Source: Planctomycetota bacterium (GTDB taxonomy: Bacteria > Planctomycetota > UBA11346). From it: a stretch of DNA of 37,185 nt. The notes beneath the pieces are model-generated. The model saw nothing but the letters and a program-made list of their open reading frames with translations. It ran no database searches and was not told where the DNA came from. The stretch covers positions 1 through 37,185 of the forward strand of contig REDX01000303.1 in the NCBI GenBank assembly GCA_007695355.1, written 5' to 3'. This document shows, in pieces, positions 31,511 through 37,185 of this stretch. Each line of letters starts with the position of its first letter. Position 1 is the first letter of the stretch. The translations under genes were made by a program, and so were the position numbers.

Positions 31511-32872
31511 TTAGAGATCGAGCAGTCGGGCAACGGCTCGACGGTCCAGCTTACCATTGGCAAGCAGCGGAAGCTCTGGCACTACCACCCACTGGGCTGG
31601 GCGCTCGGCGGGGGGTAAGTGTTCTGCGGCCCAGGCGCGCAGGGCTTCCACTTCGCCACCGGCGCACTGCTCAATGACGGCAATGAGACGACAGCCCCAT
31701 GCTTCATCGGGCAGCGGCAAGACGGCGCAGGCCGTTATGAGCGGGTGCGCGCAGAGGCGGGCTTCCACCTGCTCGGGGAAAATGGTTTCGCCGCCGGAGT
31801 GGATGGCGCCGTCGGCGCGGCCGAGGATGCGCAGCTGCGTGCCGGTGATGGTTCCCCCATCGCCGCTGGTCCACCAGCCTGCCGGATCAAGCAGGGATTG
31901 CAGGCCACGCTGGCTGCGGCGCTGGGGCTGCAGCCAGGGGGCGCGCACCTGGACCTGGCCGCGCTCATCCAGACGCAGCTCGACGCCAGGCAGGGGACTG
32001 CCGCAGTCGGCGCCGGGCTGGCTATCGGCGCCCTGGCAGGCAACGAAGGCCGCCGTTTCCGTGGCCCCCCAGCAGTTGCGCACCCGGGCCCCACGCGCTG
32101 CCAGGGCCGCGTAGAGGGCAGGACTGGCCCCGGCCCCACCTAAGAGCAGGAGGGGGGCATGGGGCCAGGCGGTGATATCGGGAAGTTCTAAGAGGCGCTG
32201 GGCCATGGTGGGCACCAGGCTGCAGCCTTGTACCTGGGCTAACTCTTGGGCCACCGCCGCCGCCTGAAAGCGCTGGTGCAGCCGCAGCTGTCCGCCCACC
32301 GCGCTCACGCGCAAGGCCGCCATCAGCCCGCCGACGTGGTGCAGGGGCAGGCAGGATAGCCAGATATCGGATGGCCCTAATGGCAAGGCCCGGGCCTGGG
32401 CGCGGGCGCATGCCAGCAGCTGCTCGGCCCCCAGGCGCACCGCTCCGCTCTGGCCGCTGGTGCCCGAGCCAAAGACCGTCCAGGCCCCGTCCAGGGGCTC
32501 CGCCGCCAGGGGCTGGCGGCACTGGGCCAGGTCCTTGAGGCTGCGGCAGTGCAGGCCCAGACTGGCCGGCAGCGCTTCGGCGCAGATGAGGGGAAGGTGC
32601 GTCAGGCCCAGCTGCTGCAGGCGCTCAGCGCTGCGCGGGGCGGGCTCAGTGGGGGGCAGGAAAATAAGCTCAACCCCCGCCCGCAGGGCTCCGCAGGCCA
32701 GGGCGATCAAGTCCGGGCAGGGCGCCAAGCGCAGGGCCACCGGCCCACCTTCGGCGCAGGCCAAAAGGGCCGCCCCCCAAGCCGCCGAGCCCGCCGGCCA
32801 ACCCGCCCAGTCGGCGAGCCCCGCCCCTTCGCCGGCCATGTCCAGCTGCCAGGAGAGCACCGTGTCGGTCAC
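31511..32872 (-). CDS. menE: o-Succinylbenzoate--CoA ligase
   Basis: MenE activates o-succinylbenzoate with ATP and CoA in menaquinone synthesis. The 453-residue product has the adenylate-forming core: a P-loop FGSGTSGQSGAVRL, in which the usual Lys is absent; the CWGATETAAF motif; WWTSGDGG; GRADGAIHSGGETIFPEQVE; and the C-terminal NGKLDRRA Lys that serves adenylation. Position in the men cluster supports MenE over other acyl-CoA ligases. The frame stays open some 90 codons upstream, but that stretch lies within menC in another frame and is Arg/Pro-rich shadow. The GTG at 32870-32872, overlapping the menC stop as GTGA, is the credible start. Confidence 0.88.
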   Translation of the reverse strand: MTDTVLSWQLDMAGEGAGLADWAGWPAGSAAWGAALLACAEGGPVALRLAPCPDLIALACGALRAGVELIFLPPTEPAPRSAERLQQLGLTHLPLICAEALPASLGLHCRSLKDLAQCRQPLAAEPLDGAWTVFGSGTSGQSGAVRLGAEQLLACARAQARALPLGPSDIWLSCLPLHHVGGLMAALRVSAVGGQLRLHQRFQAAAVAQELAQVQGCSLVPTMAQRLLELPDITAWPHAPLLLLGGAGASPALYAALAARGARVRNCWGATETAAFVACQGADSQPGADCGSPLPGVELRLDERGQVQVRAPWLQPQRRSQRGLQSLLDPAGWWTSGDGGTITGTQLRILGRADGAIHSGGETIFPEQVEARLCAHPLITACAVLPLPDEAWGCRLIAVIEQCAGGEVEALRAWAAEHLPPAERPAQWVVVPELPLLANGKLDRRAVARLLDL

Positions 32873-33918
32873 AGCTGGGGATCTCCGCCCAGGCCGGGGC
32901 CATCGCCCAGCTGCCAGTGACCATTGAGGGCATGGTCGGGGCCCAAATCCTTGGCCAGGAGGTGGCCGGTGGCGAGGCCGTGGGCTTCGGCGTCCAGGCC
33001 GAGGGCGGCGGCGGCGTGCAGGGCGTGGCTGCGGCCCACCCAGGAATCGAGGGTGCTGGAGAGCACCACCCGGCGGGGATGGTGGCCCTGGGCCAGGCGC
33101 AGGCCGGCGCGCAGGGCGGGAAAGCCGCCCAGCCATTGGTATTTCCAGATAAACACTTCGGCCCAGTACTGCTGCGCGGCGCTGCTAACGGCATCGAGAC
33201 CATGCAGGCTTTCATCCAGGGCCACCCGCAGTTTGCAGCTGGTGAGCTCGGCCAGATCGGCCTCTTTGCCCGGGGCCAGGGGCTGCTCGACCCAATCCAG
33301 CTGCACCTCAGCGCTGAGCTCAGCAAAGCGGCGGCAGTCGTCCACGCTCCAGCGGCCATTGGCGTCCAGGCGCAGCCCGGCATCGGGGCCGAGGGTGGCG
33401 CGCAGGGCGCGGGCGGCGGCGGCATCGGCCACGATATCGCCGCTACTCTTCCACTTAAAGACCCGCCAACCGGCGGCAAAGGCGCTGAGGGCGGCTTCGG
33501 GATCGGGCTGTTCTAAGAGCAGGCTTAAGCGCAGTCGGGTGCAGGGACGCAGGGCGCAGGCGGCGGCGAGGTGGCGGGCCAGGGGCAGGCCGGCGGCGCG
33601 GGCAGAGGCATCGGCAAGGGCGCCGCGGATGGCGCTGGCGGCGGCCGGGCAGGTGCTGGCAATGGCGCTGGCGTAATCGTAGGCGCTCCGGGCCTGCCCC
33701 GGAATTTTGCCCAGGGCAGCCAGGCAGAGCTTGGGTGCTTCGCCACCGAATCCGGGCAGGGGGCTGGCTTCGCCCCAGCCCTGGATCTCGCCCCGCTGCA
33801 GGCGCAGCAGCCACAGCTGACGGTGGTGGATATCGCCCTTGGCGGTGCGCAGGGGCTGGCGCAGGGGGAGTTCTACTGGGATAATTTCCCAGCGGCAGTC
33901 GGCGGAGGCATTAGGCAT
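32869..33918 (-). CDS. menC: o-Succinylbenzoate synthase
   Basis: MenC dehydrates SHCHC to o-succinylbenzoate; it is an enolase-superfamily enzyme. The 349-residue product carries the KxK base pair (Lys155 and Lys157 in FKWKSSG), the three metal ligands Asp185 (RLDANG), Glu211 (WVEQPL) and Asp235 (ALDES), and the opposing Lys259 in IWKYQWLGG. The active site is therefore complete. Related N-succinylamino acid racemases share these residues, but the men context settles the call. The ATG overlaps the end of menA by 8 bases and the stop overlaps the menE start by 4. Confidence 0.92.
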   Translation of the reverse strand: MPNASADCRWEIIPVELPLRQPLRTAKGDIHHRQLWLLRLQRGEIQGWGEASPLPGFGGEAPKLCLAALGKIPGQARSAYDYASAIASTCPAAASAIRGALADASARAAGLPLARHLAAACALRPCTRLRLSLLLEQPDPEAALSAFAAGWRVFKWKSSGDIVADAAAARALRATLGPDAGLRLDANGRWSVDDCRRFAELSAEVQLDWVEQPLAPGKEADLAELTSCKLRVALDESLHGLDAVSSAAQQYWAEVFIWKYQWLGGFPALRAGLRLAQGHHPRRVVLSSTLDSWVGRSHALHAAAALGLDAEAHGLATGHLLAKDLGPDHALNGHWQLGDGPGLGGDPQL

Positions 33919-34798
33919 GGAGGCTCACCAGAATCAGCAGGGCGCTGAGCAACTCAAGGCCGGCAGCGGCACCCAGGGCGGGGTTGAGGGCTTTTCCATC
34001 GCGGCGCCACAGCCACAGCGCGTGGGCGATAGCGATGGGGGCAATAATGAGCAACGGCCACCAGGCAGCCTCTGCCAGACGGAGTCCAGCGGCGAAGGCG
34101 GCGATGGCACCGAGGTGAAGCAAACTGATATACCAGCGGTGTGCATGGGCGCCCAGGCGCACCGCCAGGGTGCGTTTCTGATTGAGCGCATCCTGGCTGC
34201 GATCCCGTTGGTTATTCACCGCAATAATCACCGTTGCCTGCAAGCCCAGGCCAATGGCGAAGGCCCACCACTCCGGCGGCCAGGATGCAAGCTCTGGCGC
34301 CTGCACCCAGGCCGAGCCGAGGGCCGCGAAGAGGCCGAAAAAAAGCAGGACAAAAAGATCGCCCAAGCCGTGGTAGGCGAGGGGGAAGGGGCCGCCGGTA
34401 TAGGCCACGGCGCAGACCAGGCTCACCAGGCCCAGGGCAAGCAGGGGCCAGCCGGCAATGCTGGCCAGCCACAGCCCTGGGATGAGGGCCAAGAGCAGCA
34501 CCAGGGCGGTGGCGATGAGCATGGCGCGGGGACTGATGCGGCCGCTGGCCACCGCCCGCTGCGGCCCCAAACGATCGGGGCCATCGCTGCCGCGCAGACC
34601 ATCGAAGGCGTCATTGGCAAAATTACTGCCGATCTGAATCAGCAGGGCACCGACTAAACAGGCCGCCGCCACCCCCCAGTGCAGGCCGCCGTCCTCACCC
34701 AGCGCCAGGGCGCCGAGGCCCGAACCGAGGATGACCGGGGCCACTCCGGCACTCAAGGTTTTCGGCCGGGTGGCGCCCAGCCAATCGCGTAGCGTCAT
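33911..34798 (-). CDS. menA: 1,4-dihydroxy-2-naphthoate polyprenyltransferase
   Basis: MenA attaches the polyprenyl tail to dihydroxynaphthoate in the membrane, giving demethylmenaquinone. The 295-residue product has the UbiA-family first Asp-rich motif NFANDAFDGLRGSDGPDR at about 59-76 followed by GPQRAVASG. The second motif region is NNQRDRSQDALNQKRTLAVRLG. There are eight or nine hydrophobic helices. The length is normal for MenA (about 300). The ATG is at 34796-34798, 12 bases after the menB stop, and its end overlaps menC. Confidence 0.94.
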   Translation of the reverse strand: MTLRDWLGATRPKTLSAGVAPVILGSGLGALALGEDGGLHWGVAAACLVGALLIQIGSNFANDAFDGLRGSDGPDRLGPQRAVASGRISPRAMLIATALVLLLALIPGLWLASIAGWPLLALGLVSLVCAVAYTGGPFPLAYHGLGDLFVLLFFGLFAALGSAWVQAPELASWPPEWWAFAIGLGLQATVIIAVNNQRDRSQDALNQKRTLAVRLGAHAHRWYISLLHLGAIAAFAAGLRLAEAAWWPLLIIAPIAIAHALWLWRRDGKALNPALGAAAGLELLSALLILVSLHA

Positions 34799-34810
34799 CG
34801 GGGTTACCGC

Positions 34811-35677
34811 TTAAGGAAAGCGCGGGAACTGCGTGAAGTCCGGCTTGCGCTTTTCCAGGTAGGCCTGGTGGCCCTCCTTGCCCTCGTCGCTCATATAGAA
34901 GAGCAGGGTGGCATTGCCGGCGAGTTCCTGCAGGCCGGCCTGGCCATCGCAGTCGGCATTGAGGGCCGATTTCAGACAGCGCAGGGCCAGTGGCGAATGC
35001 TGCAGCATCTCCGCGCAGTAGCGCAGGGTGGTGTCCTCCAATTGATCCAGGGGCACCACCTCATTGACCAAGCCCATCTCCAGGGCCTGGGCGGCATCGT
35101 ATTGCCGGCAGCAAAACCAAATTTCCCGGGCCTTCTTTTGGCCGACAATGCGCGCCAAATAACTTGCCCCATAGCCGCCATCGAAGCTGCCCACCTTGGG
35201 CCCGGTTTGGCCAAAGCGGGCATTATCGGCGGCGATGCTGATATCGCAGATGACATGCAGCACATGGCCGCCGCCAATGGCCCAGCCCGCCACCATGGCG
35301 ATGACCGGCTTGGGGCAGGTGCGAATTTCGCGCTGAAAATCCAAGACATTGAGCCGGGGAATGCTGTCGCCGTCTTTGCCGCCGACATAGCCGCCGTGAC
35401 CGCGCACCCGCTGATCGCCGCCGGAACAAAAGGCGCGCCCGCCGGCACCGGTGAGAATAATCACCCCCACCTCGCCATCATCGCGGGCGATCTGCAGGGC
35501 CTGACGCAGTTCCTGCACCGTGCGCGGGGTAAAGGCGTTGTGCACCTCGGGCCGATTAATCGTGAGCCGCGCCACGCAGCCCTGGGCCATGTGCCCCTTG
35601 TGGAAGAGGATATCCTCAAAGCTCTGGGGATAAGCGCTCCAGCTGACGCTGGTATCGAGGGGGGCGGGGCTGCTCAT
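34811..35677 (-). CDS. menB: 1,4-dihydroxy-2-naphthoyl-CoA synthase
   Basis: MenB closes the second ring of the naphthoquinone by a Dieckmann-type cyclisation of o-succinylbenzoyl-CoA. The 288-residue crotonase-fold product has the CoA-binding NRPEVHNAF, the oxyanion-hole AFCSGGDQ and [12 protein letters not shown], and the MenB-specific [17 protein letters not shown]. It ends with the family's [19 protein letters not shown] 35675-35677 is chosen; the longer open frame to 35833 lies within menH in another frame. It begins 10 bases after the menH stop. Confidence 0.95.
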   Translation of the reverse strand: MSSPAPLDTSVSWSAYPQSFEDILFHKGHMAQGCVARLTINRPEVHNAFTPRTVQELRQALQIARDDGEVGVIILTGAGGRAFCSGGDQRVRGHGGYVGGKDGDSIPRLNVLDFQREIRTCPKPVIAMVAGWAIGGGHVLHVICDISIAADNARFGQTGPKVGSFDGGYGASYLARIVGQKKAREIWFCCRQYDAAQALEMGLVNEVVPLDQLEDTTLRYCAEMLQHSPLALRCLKSALNADCDGQAGLQELAGNATLLFYMSDEGKEGHQAYLEKRKPDFTQFPRFP

Positions 35678-35687
35678 AGTATTTCCG

Positions 35688-36449
35688 TTACGGTGTGATC
35701 GAGGCGGTGGTTTGCGCGCTGCGATCAGCAAGGAAGCCGCGGATAATATTGACCATACTTTCTCGGCATTCCCGATGAACGGCATGACCGCATTCCGGGA
35801 TGACACTGAGTCGGCCATGGGGTAGAGCCTCAATCATGCGTGTCATTTCTTGCACATAGAGGGTGTCGGCTGAGCCAGCGATGGCGAGTACAGGCATGGT
35901 AAGTTCAGCCAGCCGATCCCACAAAGATGGGGTTACGCCCTGGCCAAAGACACGCAGAGCGGCAGCCAAGCCTTGGGCGTCTTGATTGAGTCTGCGCGCC
36001 CGCAGATGTTCCTGCAGGCTGCGCGGTTGGGGCCGGTAGGGGCGGAGAGCGGGGTGATTTTCCCACCAGGCGACGAACTGGCCGATGCCGTTTTCTTCGA
36101 GCATCATGGCCAGGCCATCATCGTGACGTTTGCGCGCTGCCCGATCCGCCGGATTACGGATGCCCGGACGGGTGCTAACCAGAATCAATCGCCGCACTAA
36201 GTGGGGGTAGGTAAGGGCGAATTGCAGAGCCAGTCGCCCCCCCATGCTATAACCAAGGAGATCGAAGGGGCCGCTTTCTGCATACTTGCGATGGAGATCT
36301 TCCACCAGCCATTCGGCATTGGTGCCGGCCGGGCAGGGCCGGTGTCCATGACCGGGCAGCAGATAGGAGACCACATGCCCATCAAGCCCTTCCAGGACTT
36401 CTTTCCAGGAGAGGTCGATTTCGGTGAATCCATGGATGGCGAGTAGCAT
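35688..36449 (-). CDS. menH: 2-succinyl-6-hydroxy-2,4-cyclohexadiene-1-carboxylate synthase-like alpha/beta hydrolase
   Basis: MenH releases pyruvate from SEPHCHC to form SHCHC. The 253-residue product is an alpha/beta hydrolase with the nucleophile Ser68 in [11 protein letters not shown], an acid in IAGSADTLY and His in [10 protein letters not shown]. The short [10 protein letters not shown] start and LPGHGHR block are typical of MenH. Alpha/beta hydrolases are hard to assign by motif alone, so the call leans on its place as the first gene of the men operon. ATG 36447-36449 gives the family N-terminus; the extra 25 upstream residues of the longer frame are not family-like. No strong ribosome-binding site is visible. 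Confidence 0.88.
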   Translation of the reverse strand: MLLAIHGFTEIDLSWKEVLEGLDGHVVSYLLPGHGHRPCPAGTNAEWLVEDLHRKYAESGPFDLLGYSMGGRLALQFALTYPHLVRRLILVSTRPGIRNPADRAARKRHDDGLAMMLEENGIGQFVAWWENHPALRPYRPQPRSLQEHLRARRLNQDAQGLAAALRVFGQGVTPSLWDRLAELTMPVLAIAGSADTLYVQEMTRMIEALPHGRLSVIPECGHAVHRECRESMVNIIRGFLADRSAQTTASITP

Positions 36450-36578
36450 ATGCGGGAGCCTAATGCGCGCCCTGCAATGGCAACCGCAGAGGGGGTCCGG
36501 TTCATTGCCGACCGCCGGGTTCATCTCTCAAGAATCAGGACGGCTTTTGACTTCACTCGCTACATACGCGGAGGGTGC

Positions 36579-36923
36579 TCAAGGTGGAGAATTGTCTTTC
36601 AGGGCTTGATCGAGGGCGGCAAGACTGGGGTCCACCAGCGCAGCCAGGGCCTGGAGTTGCTCGCGCATGAGGGCTTCGTCGCCATCCTTATGGGCGGTAT
36701 CGGCGGCAATGGCCCGTTGCTGCAGGGCCTCGGTGCCAAGGTAAGAGGTCGAGCCCTTGAGGGCGTGAGCCCGCTTGCCCATCTCCTCGGCATTCATATT
36801 TGGCAAAGCATCGCGGAAATCGATGAGCGTTTGCTTGAGCGCATCTGCGATCTCGTGGGTGCTCTCTATCCCCACGGCATCAATGAGTTGTTGCAGGGTT
36901 TGGGGGTGGATCAGTTCACGCAT
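36579..36923 (-). CDS. Hpt-domain phosphotransfer protein
   Basis: A stand-alone histidine phosphotransfer protein of 114 residues, which would carry phosphate between a hybrid sensor kinase and a response regulator. The motif AHALKGSTSYLG has the phospho-accepting His53 and the supporting Lys56, Gly57 and Ser58, set in a four-helix bundle pattern. ATG 36921-36923 is chosen because AAGGA lies about 9 bases upstream. No histidine kinase or response regulator is in the window, so its partners are encoded elsewhere. The stop lies 129 bases upstream of the menH start; a shared transcript is possible but not indicated by spacing. Confidence 0.88.
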   Translation of the reverse strand: MRELIHPQTLQQLIDAVGIESTHEIADALKQTLIDFRDALPNMNAEEMGKRAHALKGSTSYLGTEALQQRAIAADTAHKDGDEALMREQLQALAALVDPSLAALDQALKDNSPP

Positions 36924-37130
36924 TATGTGTCCTTGCAATGTTCTGTACGCAGGTGCTCGCATGGCTGACTATGCGTACAGGCATTGCCCATGCAACCAGC
37001 AGGCCGATGGGCCTTACGGAAGGCTCAAAGCTGGCAAAAGATTTTTGCCAAGGGCATTTTATACGGGCATCTTGATAATTCATGACACTCATTTGACGCA
37101 CAGTGACATAGCCGAGCTGGGGCTCAGCGC
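36924..37130. other. Intergenic region upstream of the Hpt gene
   Basis: 207 bases without a gene, more AT-rich than the coding DNA, and likely to contain the Hpt promoter. No clear promoter boxes were identified. The minus-strand open frame across it has no recognisable product. Confidence 0.4.
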
Positions 37131-37185
37131 TCAATGGCGGGAAGCTAAGGGCTCCCCGGGAGCGCCGATCTCCAGATCGGCCTTA
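37131..37185. repeat. Modular palindromic repeat, truncated by window end
   Basis: Box A, TCAATGGCGGGAAGCTAAGG, is perfect at 37131-37150. It is followed at once by the self-complementary GCTCCCCGGGAGC (37151-37163) and then a hairpin GCCGATCT-CC-AGATCGGC (37164-37181). The order (box, inner stem, variable hairpin) matches unit 1 of the 28675 element, while the hairpin sequence differs, so it is an independent copy. It continues past the right edge. Confidence 0.75.

Noticed and set aside
32873-33136. N-terminal extension of menE
   Set aside because: The extra residues are Arg/Pro-rich, lie entirely within menC in another frame, and a GTGA overlap start fits the operon.
1-37185. tRNA, rRNA, CRISPR array, transposase or prophage genes
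   Set aside because: No T-loop or anticodon arm patterns, no rRNA blocks, no regularly spaced repeats with unique spacers, and no recognisable transposase, integrase or phage proteins were seen on either strand.

Overview
The window looks like a piece of a bacterial chromosome of moderately high GC, about 90% coding, made mostly of housekeeping genes plus a few lineage-specific ones. Several proteins point to the Planctomycetota or a related PVC-type lineage. The secreted 582-residue protein at 26579-28327 has a helical block of a kind I associate with planctomycete secreted proteins. The secreted 713-residue protein at 22062-24203 carries a pseudopilin-like segment of the type common in Planctomycetes and Lentisphaerae. 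There is also a Ser/Thr kinase of eukaryotic type. The assignment is an inference; no rRNA or tRNA was found to anchor it.

Layout from left to right. (1) 87-3181, minus: pdxJ, dapA, a CDP-alcohol phosphatidyltransferase and a lipoprotein, the last three joined by 4-base GTGA overlaps. (2) 3314-7368, plus, divergent from pdxJ: trpB, trpA, tatC, proB. (3) 7384-13862, minus: a large DEAD-box helicase with unusual N-terminal domains, a small exported protein, miaB, a class IV aminotransferase and truD. (4) 14288-17140, plus: Ser/Thr kinase, a ribB-type riboflavin gene with a decayed ribA-like half, and panD. (5) 17319-22048, minus: a DUF2007-like protein and an oppB-oppC-oppD-oppF peptide-transporter operon without its binding protein. 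(6) 22062-31509, plus: the 713-residue exported protein, gltX, an SRPBCC-fold protein, the 582-residue exported protein, and a GH94-like phosphorylase. (7) 31511-36449, minus: a compact menaquinone operon in the order menH-menB-menA-menC-menE, preceded by a separate Hpt phosphotransfer protein (36579-36923).

Co-directional genes are tightly packed, with ATGA or GTGA stop/start overlaps and frequent GTG starts, so translational coupling is probably widespread. Convergent pairs (proB/truD, GH94/menE) are separated by only 15 and 1 bases.

The non-coding DNA is the most unusual part. Two copies of a roughly 154-bp imperfect palindrome begin exactly 2 bases after a TAG stop codon (17143 and 28330). 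A second family is a modular palindromic element built on the 20-mer TCAATGGCGGGAAGCTAAGG and its complement. It has constant internal hairpins, a composite copy at 28675-28872, a copy running off the right edge at 37131 and a decayed half at 26240. No transposase is encoded in the window. The protein-level oddities are a GrpE-like domain inside the DEAD-box helicase, loss of the zinc ligands in the RibA-like half of the riboflavin enzyme, an internal pilin-like segment in the 713-residue exported protein, and a large insertion in OppC.
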